Shown: positions 11,011 through 23,400 of the stretch, one piece after another
Layout: the number at the start of each line of letters is the position of its first letter
Position numbering within the stretch: the first letter of the stretch is position 1
Origin: Symbiodinium microadriaticum
Lineage: Eukaryota; Sar; Dinophyceae; Suessiales; Symbiodiniaceae
Assembly (NCBI GenBank): GCA_001939145.1
Contig: LSRX01000678.1
Location: 312,963-376,962 of the forward strand
Direction of reading: 5' to 3'
DNA: 64,000 bases
Notes under the pieces: model-generated
Seen by the model: only the letters and a program-made list of their open reading frames with translations
The model's database searches: none
What the model was told of the DNA's origin: nothing
Translations under genes and position numbers: made by a program

Positions 11011-13489
11011 ACTGCCATACCCAGTCTTCACGCTTGCCAGGTCACATGCGCAGCAGAAAGAACCACAAACAGTGCCAACTTCTGTGATGTGAGAAGCGCA
11101 GGCATGAAGGGCCAGCTGGAATGCATCGATGGGCAACGGCACAGGCTCTTTGTCGCAAAACCTGTAAAGACATCCAAACACCTTAGCCTTGATCGAAATC
11201 TAAGCGTTGGTTCCTGTCCGGCTATGCCCAACTTCCAGGAAGCTCAGGCCATTCCATCCATTCCCCTGTGTGCAGAAAAAGTGCTGCATCGTGGCAGCCA
11301 CTGGTGCTCCAAGGTGTTTTCCACGCGCCGCCTGTACAGAGAGCGCAAGTTGCGGGGACAGGAAGCTTTCTTGACAAAGGGCCGGGAAAGCTGGAAGTGA
11401 CCTGGTGCAAATGTTCCTTTGGTATCGTTTAGCTTAGCAGTCAAAGCTTAGCAGCACATGGTCCCTTGCGGGCTTCGAACGAGAAGAAAGCTTTCGAGAG
11501 ACAGACTTGGAAAGCCCGCCTGTTGGAGGAAAATATGTCAGGCAGCATTCGATCCAGAGGATTGCAGAGAGTGTTCGTCATGCCGACGTGGCCGCACCAC
11601 TGGACACTGCTGTGACACAGGCGTTGATCGAAAGCATCTCCAGCGTGTGCAGACGCAAAGAGCATCCCGCTATGCAACGCACTTGGCATGCGCTCGCAGC
11701 ATCCTCCCCGGCTCAGATGCTGGACCCAGGCTCGACTTCTACCACATGGCCGCCTTGTCCACGCATGAAGACTTGGAGGTTTGACGCTGCCGGCCTGTAA
11801 TGTAAAGCGGGCAGGTTCGTTGTTGATGTGGCTTTGTACGTGGCTCCGTGAAGCAAGACTCGGAAAAGAATGATCGTAAAGAGATTTCGCAGCAAAATCA
11901 ATGCCTTTGTGACGTTGGCACTGAGTCGAGAACGTGGCTGAATGTGAGAATGACCAAAAGTCAGGGGAGCACTTGGTATGCAGAAATGTGGAAGATCTTC
12001 GTTGCGACGCTGTCGTGAGCTAGTCTCGAACAAGTTTTGGTGGTCATACAATATTTAGCCCACAAAGCAAGTAAATCGGCGGCAGCATGACGCCGCATCA
12101 ACCTGGTAGCCCGAGCTCCATGAATGGCAGGGAAGGTGAACAGGAGGGGATGAACAACTAAGCCAACAGTTTTCATCGCATATCTCCGACACCTGGCCAA
12201 AACTTTCAGGTACAGAAGAAGTACCTGGAACATGAACATTGCATTTTGCTTGGCCCTCGGAGATGGGGAAATCAGAAGAAGTCCGAGGCTCTGGGAAGAT
12301 TTGCCTTCCGCCACTGTGGACGGAGACAGGCTGTTGATAAGGTACACATGGCCTTCTTATGCCTTCTTCTATTAGTCCTGGCGTCCTAGTGTACATGGCC
12401 TCCCCCTTGTACAGAAGGCAGATGCCGAGGGCCTTTGGTTTCACATTCATGTCATGTAGCTCTGCAGAAAGGGAGGTTCAATGACGCAGAAGGCAGTGTT
12501 GTTTTCTTTGTTACTCATCCTGCTGGTCCTCCTCATTGAACATTCGACGATCTTGCCACAGATGTTTGGAACCGTTGGCACTGCTGTTCCGGCGCGGTTT
12601 GTTCCAGTTGGGATCCAGAGGATACTCTTGACAGCGGTTGTCAGATCTTTGCACTGAGAACGAAAACTATTGAGCCCGAATTTTCCAGCGAATGCTTCTG
12701 AACGCGAAGAGACCGTCATCCCGCACGCATCGACGAATAAGAACTTGCCACCCAGACAACACCAGTGTCACTGCCAACCAAGGCAGCAGTTCTATCCAGA
12801 AGAGGCCTGCTGTCAAGGGTTTCTAGTCATTCTAGTCCTTAAATCCTCATGCTTCGTGTCCGCATAAGAGCAGTCGTTGCCCAACTCTGCTACCCTTGCC
12901 GTGCGCGTGTCGGCTCCCGGGGCCGAGTCCGCGCGCCCCCCCAATTCCAGGGGACGCCCCGAACTCATATTCATAATATGGTAAAATCCGGAGTACCGCT
13001 CCTGACTTTGTATCAACTCGAAATCCCGCTGCTCAACAGTGCACTGCTTGAACCTGTGGAGTGACTTGGGAGCCTCATGGGTGCTCCTGGAAGGGTTCTT
13101 GGCTAGGTGGGCTTAGACTGGTGTCTTCCACTGTTTGGGATCTACACTTGCATAATGCATGGAAGGCTGCTCGCCAAGATGCCGAGATCATGGCTTTGGT
13201 CGGCCACCTACTAGTAGCTTTCAGCCATTTTCAGCCACCTCGACACCCTTTTGTCAAGTCCGGTCTTAGGTGCAAGGCAACGGACCTACGCAAGCCGCAG
13301 GTATCACTCAAAAGCATGCTTTGTCCGAAATGGACTAGGGTCCTCGGCTCCACAAGCGAGAGAGGAAGGCATCTTATCAAAGGATTTCTGATACCGATGT
13401 CATTGCCCGCAAATCAAGCAGTGGCACAGTCAGCTTCGTGCGATCCGACTGCTTTTGCAGCAGCTGTTCAAGCTTGAAGGCAACTTTGG
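11011..13489. other. No gene supported
   Basis: Open frames on both strands are short, overlapping and without domains. The longest (13061-13477, plus) has no recognisable feature. This is the segment downstream of the last rightward gene and before the AT-rich block. Confidence 0.5.
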
Positions 13490-14987
13490 AATCCAATCCG
13501 AATGTTCCACAGACTATGCATATTCAAAACAAAGCATGCACAAACTGCATTTAGTGACGCATCAGTTTCTGTGCGATGTTTGAAGACAATCTCGGTCCTT
13601 TGGCACATCGGCATTCTAAGGTCAAAATATAGTGTGTCAATAAGAAGGTAAATGTTTGGATGACCATGTCTTCATTTTGTGCTTTCTGGTTTTGTTGAGG
13701 ACAGGTCTTACCGTTCAATCGATATTTAAAGTCTTGAAGGTCAACGAGCATTTTAACTGCACGCACAGCTGTTATGAAGCATTGTTTATGTACACACATA
13801 TATATGTATACCATTACATGTTGGTAACAATCATAACCATGTGTCTATGTGTACATATTTTTTGAGGATACCAGAAACGAAAATCAAAAAGAAATTAGTG
13901 AATTTCAGAGAGATATCTATATTTGCTTGTTTCGGTTAATACTTCGTTGCATTTTCATACTTGATTAAAAAAATTTGGCATTTCTTTAATGGTTCGGGTT
14001 AATCTCGCTTATATAACTACTTATGCGTGTCTTTGTATTCCTCTGTATGATAGATGATTGTCGTAAGATCTAGTCTTCGTTGGTAACATGTTCATATGCG
14101 TGCATGACATTATAGGAAAAAAGGTTTTGTTTGTTTGAAAACAGTTCTATTCTCGTGATGAGAGATGAATTTAAAGTATAGTACAGCACTCTTATAAAAA
14201 GGATTATGATATGTGTGTATATATATGTATATAATTATTATTATTGTTATGATTATAACACAAGTAGTAATAAAAATAATATTTGTAATTATAAGTATGG
14301 TTATTTTATCATTATGATTAGTATTATCATTGTTGTTACTATTATTATTATTGTTATTATTATTATTTTTATTATTATTATTATGTTATTCTTTCGTTTG
14401 TATTGGTATTAATAGTTACTCTATAAAATGCCGCGTGTTTCCTCCGGCTTCGGATTTGCGTAGGATGGCTGCCGATACGAAAGCATGAAAATCCCTGGAG
14501 TTTGGGATCGCTGGCACGCCTGCGGCTGTCACCTTTTGAATTTAAAGGCGAATCCTTAGCACGAAACCCAGAAGATTCTGGGATCTTGAGGATTTCGTAC
14601 TCGACCTGCTGCATAGTACGAAACCCTCAAAATCCCGCGGATTTCGGGGTCTCGTGCTGAACGAAACTCCAGAAAAAAAACAAAAAATATGGTTTCGTGT
14701 CGCGCCAAATTCCCGGGAAATTCATTGTTTCGCACCACGACATTTTCGGTCAACTTTATTCTGTATTCTAGCCGATTCTAGCCTCCACTTCACTACGACG
14801 CTCGACAAAGCATTAGATACCATCGACATTCAATACTATAGTGAATGCTTGGACACTTGGTACATGCACGCATGCCGTGTATAATAGACTGCTAAAGTAA
14901 CGGTAAAGTACCTGGAGGACTTACCGTGTCACGAGACATCGCAGCTACAGGCCGGAAGGTGGAAACGCAAGTTGCGGGTTTCAGGGC

Positions 14988-15655
14988 ATGTGTGTCGTGG
15001 GGAGTCTTTCAGTGGCGCGGAGTGGGCGGGGAATCGTGGTGAGTGTCGCGGGGGGATGGGCGAGGGCTTGCATGTCGTGGATTTTCGTGGAGAGTGTCGT
15101 GGAGTTGTGGGCGAGGGTGTATGAATTCTGGGGAGTGTCGCGGAGTGGCGGGCGAATGCGTGTGTTTCGGGAGTGGCGGGCGAGGGCAGATCGTGTCGTG
15201 GGGGGGGCAAAGGCGTATGTTCGGGGAATGTTGTGGAGTGGCGGGTGAGAGGGCGAGGAGTGCCGCGGAGTGGTGGGCGAGGGTGGGTGTGTGAGTGTGC
15301 TGTGGGAAGTGTCGCGGAGTACGGGGATTCGTGAGGAACGGGGGGTGTCGTGGAGTGGTGGATAGGCTACGGCGTGCGGGGAGTGTCGTGACGTGGGAAT
15401 ATGAAAGGAGGAGTGTCGCGGAGAAGTGGGTGATCGCGGATTGGCGGGATGATGAGGGTGTGTGTACATTGGGGCGGCAGGGGAGCGTATAAGTCGTGAA
15501 TGGGCGGGCGAGGGCGGCTGGATGTAAATATCGTGGAAAGTTCGTGGGCAGGTGTCGGTGGGGAGTAGAATCGTGGAATAGGAAAAGAGGGCGCGTCGAA
15601 AGCAATATTGGGGAGTGGGGGGCGAGGGCATTAGAATTATGGGGAGTGTCACGGA
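14988..15655 (+). repeat. Degenerate G-rich minisatellite
   Basis: The element GTGTCGYGGAGTGGYGGGCG and variants recur about every 35-60 bases with spacers such as AGGGCTTGT. The plus strand is strongly G-rich and nearly free of C runs. Long open frames on both strands, including a Pro/His/Ser/Thr-rich 247-codon frame on the minus strand, are produced by the repeat and are not taken as genes. A further truncated unit sits at about 15778-15803. Confidence 0.85.
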
Positions 15656-15660
15656 GGAAC

Positions 15661-15735
15661 AGATATATATATATATATACATGCATATACATATATATAT
15701 ATATATATATACATATACAAACATTTTTTATATAT
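15661..15735. repeat. Alternating TA microsatellite
   Basis: Two runs of TA repeats flank a short ATGCATATACAT spacer, immediately after the G-rich minisatellite. Confidence 0.9.
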
Positions 15736-16710
15736 GTATGTATAGATTATGAGAGGGTGTTTCGGAGGAGGGCTTGTAGTCGTGGAGGGGTGGGCGAGGG
15801 CTTGTTTGTTAAAGTAGGTCGACAGTGAAGGGAGAAAATATTGCCCGAAAATTTTGATGGGAAGAGGATTTTAGTCCTAGGGTCTAATAGAGGGTGATGG
15901 AGCAAAAAATGATAAGATGGAATCTATTTATATATAATATATGATATTATATTTTTATATTTTTAGTTATGATATTTCTTGAAAAAAAGATCTGGATGCG
16001 AGATTTTGATAATTTGATTTTGTTAGGTCTTGGGTCTAGGCTTTCGATTCCGGAATTATATCTTATCGTTAATGTTGGCCGAGAGGAATGCAAAAATATT
16101 TTTTGTTGGTGAATCTTCTATCGTATTTTATATGGATTTTTTGATATCTCCTTACATTCTTCTCTCGTTGGGAATGAGGATTGATAAAAGATCGTATGAT
16201 TTTGAATATCGTATTTTTTAAAAGAATGTTTTATTTATATGATCATATTATATCGTAAATATTGCGAAACAAGTAAATTGGAGATTTGATGTTCTTCTGG
16301 TAATAGTGGGGGTTGTTGGTGTATGAGGAGAAGGGTCGGGATGATTATTTTGGATTGCATGAATATCTAATTTATATTATAAGTTATTCATATATTCTTT
16401 CTTGATATATTATTTCTATAAAAATACGAATTATTAGAATTATCTGTTTAAGGAAAATAGATATTCTTCTCGTCGGATTTTATTATATATTAAATATTCT
16501 AAGATTTATTCTTGAATTAATCGAATTGGAATTCTTCGATGAGCTGGTGATTCAAATATTATCTTAGTATAAATATTCTAAATCTAAATTTATTGGGTGC
16601 ATTAATTGAGATGAACGAAATTATTCGGGCAAGGGTATTGGGGAATATTCTGGGCAATCGATCTAGTCTATATAATCTTTATATTAGTATGCTTAATAGA
16701 ATAAGGCTGT

Positions 16711-16876
16711 ATTTATTTAGAATCGATTTAAATGATAATAAAAAAACATCAAATTATGTGAAAATTTAATGGATTATGGATCTGATAGGAAACAAGAAAA
16801 TATTTATTTAGAATCGATTTAAATAACAAAAAAAAATTCTAATTATATGAAAATTTAATAGATTATGGATCTGATA
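16711..16876. repeat. Two-copy direct tandem repeat, period about 91 bases
   Basis: Both copies begin ATTTATTTAGAATCGATTTA (near 16711 and 16802) and end in GATTATGGATCTGATA, with small differences between them. Confidence 0.8.
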
Positions 16877-17805
16877 ATTGATTTTTTTGAATTATCTCTC
16901 TCTCTCTCTGGCTAATTCTTGAATTAAATCTTTATATCGATCTATCTTATTTATAATAATATGAGATTTTGAATTAGAGATTTCTTATATATTAATATTT
17001 TTGATGAAATATAATTGATATTAGCTAATTAAGCTATCCAGATCATATCTAGGATGTTTTATGATTTTCTAGAGACGATCCGTTCTATCTTATTATCGGA
17101 CCTATCTAAATATAATTTTTGTTATTTCAAATTCTGAAATAATATTCTATATATATATTTATATTTATTTCTTTGATGAGAAAATTTATTTAGAAATTCA
17201 TTAATTTCTATGAATATTGCTCGTAACTCAAATCTTGCGTAAAGAGTTATTCATTATAGATATATGAAATCCATATGATATATATCGTATATTTGATATC
17301 TTTGAGATGCATAGAAAGTCGTTATATAGAATATATGATATGAAATTTATTAAAGAAATATTATAGATCTGCCCGGGAAAAAGATTAAATCGACGGGAAT
17401 TCATATATCTTAATATCTTTCTAAAAAAGATTAAGAAATAATTAGAGTAAAAGATATTAGATTCTATATCTATTATGATACGAAGAAAAGATCCATAAAT
17501 CTATCTATAATGATATATTTTTATTCTCATCTTTCGAAATTATGATAGCATGATTAATATATGAATATATATTTCTTATTCGTTCATATATATTCATATA
17601 TATATCTCTTCAAATATATCTAAGATAAATAGCTCTAATGAAAATAAGATATCTATAAAATATATGTCAAAAAATTTTTGAATTATTAATATTCAATAAT
17701 TTTCATCATATATTTTTGAAACTATATTATTATCAAATAATTCATATAAAAAATTACTAAGTTCCGAATAAATATTTATGAAATATTATATAGAATCACG
17801 AAATA

Positions 17806-18060
17806 AAAAAGAAGAGGCAAGAGATAAGAATTAAAAGATTCGCTAGGAATTAAGAAAGAAGAGGCAAGAGACTAAATTTCGATAGAACAGATAAGGAATA
17901 AGAATTAAGAAAGAAATAATAAGAGATAAGAATTTAGAAAGAAATGATAAGAGATAAATTTTGAAAAAGAAATGACAAGAGATAAGAATTGAATGAGAAT
18001 AGAGAAAAATTATGAAATATTGAAAAAATATAAGCGACAATAAAAAATTAAGCAAGAATA
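17806..18060. repeat. Purine-rich degenerate tandem repeat
   Basis: Variants of AAGAAAGAARWRRCAAGAGA followed by TAAGAATT recur roughly every 35-40 bases, giving a plus strand made mostly of A and G. The minus strand shows only a Phe/Leu/Ser-rich low-complexity frame. Confidence 0.75.
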
Positions 18061-18579
18061 AATATGAGAGAAAGAATAAGAGATAAGACTTAAATTAGAA
18101 GATATGTGGTCCGAAAGCATCATTTGCGAAGAGTTTAGCGCTATATAAAGTCAGAGAGTGAAGTATAAAAAGTCATAGAATTAAGTGCACAATTTGAATT
18201 CAAAGAATCTAGCGCATAGAGTCATATTGTCATAGAGCGAACTGTATAGAGTCATCAAGTACAAAGTCCAGGTTTAGAATTTAGGGTCTAGGTTTCAGGG
18301 TAATCGATATATTTGAATCTATCTGTTCTATGTATATCTCATATCTCCACTCTATATTTAGCGTCACTTCACTCTGGGTATGTCACCCGCACTCGATTCT
18401 ATGAATTTAGGGTTTAGGATTGACTATATCTTATATGAACTTGACTCTATATTTATCGTGACTCTATTTCATCATCTATGATCATCTATATACTTATCCT
18501 CATCCGTTCAGTCCTTCGACCACAGCAATCAGACTACTTTGTGTTTTTATATTTGACCTGGTCAATCCGTGGGAAGGGT

Positions 18580-19075
18580 TACACGTGACGCCGAAAATGG
18601 GTCATTTTACGACGCGTTTAGTCGCGTTCAGTCGCTCGACCACGCCAATCCATCGCAAAAAACGAGCGGCCACACAAAAATTACAATTTNNNNNNNNNNN
18701 NNNNNNNNNNNNNNNNNNNNNNNNNNNNNNNNNNNNNNNNNNNNNNNNNNNNNNNNNNNNNNNNNNNNNNNNNNNNNNNNNNNNNNNNNNNNNNNNNNNN
18801 NNNNNNNNNNNNNNNNNNNNNNNNNNNNNNNNNNNNNNNNNNNNNNNNNNNNNNNNNNNNNNNNNNNNNNNNNNNNNNNNNNNNNNNNNNNNNNNNNNNN
18901 NNNNNNNNNNNNNNNNNNNNNNNNNNNNNNNNNNNNNNNNNNNNNNNNACCTAGCGTTTTTGATTTTGATCTATCGAGTCCCTGAGAAGGATTGCGCATT
19001 ACGTTTACGATATATCATTTTACGAGGCGGTTGGACGCTCGACCAGGGCAATCTATGGAAAGGTTTGCATTCCCG
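18580..19075. repeat. Diverged repeat copies flanking the assembly gap
   Basis: Two elements occur in the same order before and after the gap: CATTTTACGACGCG near 18603 and CATTTTACGAGGCG near 19013; CGCTCGACCACGCCAATCCA near 18632 and CGCTCGACCAGGGCAATCTA near 19037. A third, weaker match (CCTTCGACCACAGCAATCAG) lies near 18514. The gap therefore sits in a tandem repeat that assembly probably could not resolve. Confidence 0.75.
18690..18948. other. Assembly gap (run of N)
   Basis: 259 undetermined bases inside the AT-rich block. Open frames drawn across it are artefacts. Confidence 0.99.
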
Positions 19076-19128
19076 ACGGAGGCGTCGGAGCTAGCTCCCG
19101 CTTTAGAAAGACTATTTAAACTTTAAGT

Positions 19129-19380
19129 AAGAGATTTAAGTCGGGATAAATTAAATAAGTTAAGTTAAGTTAAATTAGGTTAAGTTAAGTAAGTCGAGTC
19201 AAGTTAAATTAAGTTAAGGTAAAGTAATAAATTAAGAACATAATTTGATTTAATTTAATTTTGCTTAACTTAGTTAATTTATTTTAATTTACTTAATTTA
19301 ATTTAACTTAACTTACTTAAGTTAATTTAACTTAATTTACTTAACTTAATTCAACGTAAGCTAAATTACGTTAAATTAAG
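19129..19380. repeat. TTAAG array switching to CTTAA (large inverted repeat)
   Basis: From about 19129 to 19240 the plus strand is built from TTAAG and TTAAA pentamer variants. From about 19245 to 19375 it is built from the reverse complements, CTTAA and TTTAA. The two halves could pair as an imperfect hairpin. The orientation switch near 19.24 kb lies close to the place where the overall strand composition flips. Confidence 0.8.
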
Positions 19381-20094
19381 AAAGTCTCGATGTATAAGTC
19401 TCCATAAATAAGTCTCGACATATAACTAATCTATATAAGTTATCTCATATATTTCTCGAGGGCTCCGCAAAATTTTCGAGAATAAATAAGAAAAAATAAA
19501 AATCAATAAGATAAAAGATAAAAATTAAGAAAAATATATAAATTATATAGAAAATAATAAATTCAAAAATATGCCATAAATATAAAGAAATCAAAATAAA
19601 TAATATATATATATATAAATCAACTTATTCGAAAAGACTAGAAGTCGTATTTAAATCTATCTAATTAAAATAATAGAAAAATCGTAATCATCCAATAGAA
19701 TATAATCTTTATATAAATTTCAATCTATATATATCGGCTCCTCTATAAATAAACGATAAAATTTTCATATAAAGAAATTTTTTCGAATCAGCCAGAATTT
19801 AAAATATATATCAATTATTTATAAGCCATATTTTTTTTTCAAAGGTCCATAGTTATACGAAATACTAAAAGAAAAATTCCAAAGAAAAATTCTTTTTCTC
19901 TTCTAATTTTTAATCCCAATAATTCAAGATCCATCCAATATTTCGTAAAATATTTTTTTTATTCCGGCTTACCCATATTTTTATCTCCATACCTCATATA
20001 TCTCTAAATTATTCGATAATCTATCTCTATTATTCCAATATATTTAATTTCGCCACCTAATTCCTTTTCCAAAAAAATTCGTTAAAATCCATTT

Positions 20095-20255
20095 TTCGCC
20101 TCCGTAGTTTGGACCCACCACCCCGCTTCTTCTTATATCGATATATCTCCTCTTCCTTCATTTCCCTCGCCCCTCTCATTTCTAAACGCTCCCCTAGTTC
20201 CCCTATTCCACCCACTCTCCCCCTCTTCATCTTACCCCTCCTCCTTCACTAAATT
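20095..20255. repeat. Pyrimidine-rich tract
   Basis: A C/T-rich plus strand (CCCTCGCCCCTCTC, CTCTCCCCCTCTTC and similar) near the right edge of the AT-rich block. It mirrors in strand sense the G-rich minisatellite near the left part of the block. Confidence 0.7.
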
Positions 20256-20460
20256 TCAAAACTATGTATCCAAAAAAGCGCTCCATAAAAATCTCATAGA
20301 CTCTAAATAGAAATTTCTACAAGTATCGAAAATAATGAAAAATAGAATAAATATATTTTAGAATTGGAAGAATTCTAAATACAACTCCCATACAAAAACC
20401 CAGAAGGAGAAATCTACGATCTCTATAAAATCTTGTATATAAGAACGATAAATTAGTTTC

Positions 20461-23400
20461 ACTCACGTGTTCTTACTCCAAGGGCGATCTGTATCACGCC
20501 AACAGCCAGATCTCCGTTAACGATAGCAGAGCGGAAGTATATTGGGGATAGGTTTGGGGAATAAATAAGTCTGTCTTTCTGCATAGCCCGTGAAAGCCCT
20601 TCAGCATCAAACCTCTCTTCTCGATCGAATATGGCGCATTTGCAGTGGTTGAAGCAATCCAACAGCATTTCAGGTGCTGGACTCATCACGCAGCACTCAC
20701 AGGCACGTTGCCGGCAAGGCAAGAAGCGCGACATGTCTCGAGTGTCTTTCAAACACGGAAACATGCGGCAAAGCGGTGAGGGACGCGCTGGGCGTCAGCG
20801 ACTACAAAGTTCAGATCTCGATTGCAACAAACCCAGTATGCGGAATCTGTCTTCAACTGGGCGGTTTAGGGTTGTTAAGTTGTTAAGGCAAGGAAAATTT
20901 CCCGTATCTTCGACATTTCGTGGAGCACCTGCTGCTTCCAAGAAGGAGCGCATGAATCCAGCATTTCGGTGGACCAGGTTCTGGTGAAGGTACAGCGCAC
21001 ACGAGAAAGTAAGCAGCAAGATGCCTGCTCACTCACTCTCATCTTCGTCAGAGTCCTCGCTCTCATCCTTCCCACAGACACTTCTCCCGCACAACAAGAA
21101 ACGGACAGGTGCTACGGGGCCTGCTGGAGTTGGTAGGTCATGCTCTTGTTGCTCTCCAAGGCCTGCCAGGCACTGCCAGGCCAGTCTGAAGCTCCAACAA
21201 GCCTAGCGGCTAGGCCTAGCGGCCTGCTTCCTAGCGGAGTGGCGGGAACCTGGCCTTCATACGCGTGCTCTTGATATGGAAGCCACTAGCGATGATGGCG
21301 ATGATGCCTCGCCATAGGACGGTTGCCGAGGAGTGCAGCTTGACAGGCAAACTTTTGCTTCAATCTGCATGCTGTTGTAATTCTGCTTTGGAGAGTTTGT
21401 CCTCCGGGTCGGGTATGAGGGTTAGAGACTTCTCAGAGTTCTCTCCCTGCAACATTTACAAGGAAGAAAACGGACGACCAGAAGACGGGTATCAGCACTC
21501 GATCCACAGCCAACCCAAAGGTTCGAAATCCAGGTAAATGGCACATCCTTGACAGCAAATTATTTCATCCTGGTGAAAAAAGTTTCTGGAATCACGAACG
21601 AGTGGCCAACCGCGATGCTGACAAAGCCTGTTGCCACGCCCAGCTTCCCACAGTAGCCGATGTTTGCAAAGAATGCCTGAATGATCCTCAGCATCGTGTC
21701 ACCGCAGGTCGAAGCTGCATGTGTTGCAAAATGGGGCGTATGCAAAAAGATGCCGTGCTGAAGGAAGTTCTTTGGGAATCCGACCACCTTGCAATTCAGG
21801 CTGCCGAGACAAGACAGGGCCATTTACGGCAGAAAACAACATGCACTTCAGAATGCAGCTCGTGGCCTCCATCATCATAGGGTAGTACATCAAGGTGCCT
21901 GCCACACCCACCTTAATGTCTGCAGATGACGGGCCAGGAATGCAAAAAAATAATGGAATGAGGCAGCTGCGAAAAATGGAACCCAGACCGGAATTCCAAC
22001 CTGCGAGAAGACCAGAAACGCTTATGAATGAGCAGTCAAACTCGTCTGACACTGTCATGTAAGGCCCAGAACCATGCCCCAGTTGTTCGACCAGGTGGAG
22101 TTGCAATCAACCCAGTACGTGTACCTTCCAGAGTCTTGGCATGGCTGAGCCACTCAGCTCTGTCAGAACACTCACGCGCCATCCCAAACAATAATGCAGC
22201 GAAGACTTCTGGAGCGGGAGCATGGGGGCACTCGTCCGGATTCTCGAAGTAGCATTCTTCGAACTTCAGCTTGAAGGACGGGAAATGCCACTGCAGCGTG
22301 ATGCAGCTTCAACTTCCAACAAAAGTTGAGGCACACATGCTTTTCTAACCTGTTCTATAAGTGCATGTCACCAAGCAAGACAGGTCGGATGGCACATAGA
22401 GATAGATCGACCCGATAAGTACGGTCACCACTGAGGTGGCGGATGCCACGGCGGCAAGGATGTCACCTCCCAGGTGATGAAAACAACTGTCAGTTCGGGA
22501 GTCAGAACAACAGGCACCTGCTCTCTCTCTACCTCTTGCCATGGATGGCTGCCGCGACCTGCCGTGTCCGCTGTATCGACAACAGACCGGTCTTGCCAAT
22601 ATGTTGCAGCTGAGTCGCGGGTCCACGAACCGCCCGTATCACGCGTAGGTTGGAGGCAACGAGCCGATAAGCTTCTGACAGCTATCCGAATGAAGCCGGG
22701 AATGGAGTACATCTGCAATTCCTGCCCTGCACATGCAAGACCGCAGTCAGGACACTTTTGGTGTACACGCCTTCAAAAAGCTGTGCCGCCAGGAACGGCA
22801 AGCGGCAAGCTGACATGTCACCTGGAGAGCTGCATGGAGCCTTGCCAGCTCATCAAAGCTCATCATCTGTCAGCATCTACGCCATGGACCGGTGCTTTTA
22901 CCAGCCGGTGTGCACACAACGTTGTCCCGGCTCTGGTCTGTTGAAAATGCGATGACCACGAACCACTCACATGTGACAAGGTGTAAACTGTAAACCATTG
23001 GTGCGAGAACGTTCCGCAGCAGCCGCTCCCCAGCTGTGACTCTGCTACACGACCATGCTATTTTGACATGGGATAGTCCATAACTCCATAACTGGTGCAT
23101 CGTGGAAACTCCCAGAAACGCTGATCATCTGATAGAGCCACCGCACAGCAAAACGGGGGACTAGCTAAGCGAAGTTCAGGCATGGACCAGACTGAGCACG
23201 CGCTCCAGCATCCTGACTTTCCCAAAGGCGCACAAATCGATGCTCGAAGCGCGCATGGCTGTGCCCAGGCCAGGCCTTGTGTCCGGGGTTCGGCCTTTGG
23301 AGCCGGCCGCATAGGTCTTCAACAGCTTCTGCCTGGCAGCCAAGGGGGGTCCGAGCGTGATCAGCGGTGTGCTTGAGGGCAGTCCTCATGGCAGGCGCCA

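Larger units (their letters stand above)
13490..20460. other. AT-rich non-coding block between convergent gene arrays
   Basis: Base composition drops sharply near 13.49 kb and recovers abruptly near 20.46 kb. Inside, long stretches are almost only A and T, with interruptions at 14.42-14.76 kb (moderate GC) and 14.98-15.65 kb (G-rich). No exon with a recognisable domain or normal composition is present. Simple repeats include a TTA run (about 14341-14390) and alternating TA (about 15663-15710). By eye, G exceeds C in most of the left half (for example 16.26-16.68 kb), and C exceeds G in the right half (for example 19.92-20.25 kb, where pyrimidine-rich sequence dominates). The sign on each side matches the direction of the neighbouring genes. 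Foreign DNA or misassembly is an alternative, since a gap lies inside. Confidence 0.8.

Noticed and set aside
14206..14412. Ile/Tyr/Asn-rich open frame in the AT-rich block
   Set aside because: Produced by ATT/TTA simple repeats; low complexity, no domain.
14981..15724. Pro/His/Ser/Thr-rich 247-codon open frame on the minus strand
   Set aside because: It is the complement of the G-rich minisatellite; other frames there are open for the same reason, and there is no domain or splice context.
18569..19094. Open frames crossing the gap
   Set aside because: They are mostly undetermined bases and cannot be supported.
13490..20460. Organelle-derived DNA (dinoflagellate mitochondrial or minicircle sequence)
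   Set aside because: High AT content suggested it, but I saw no cox1, cob, cox3, rRNA or photosystem reading frames in the block.
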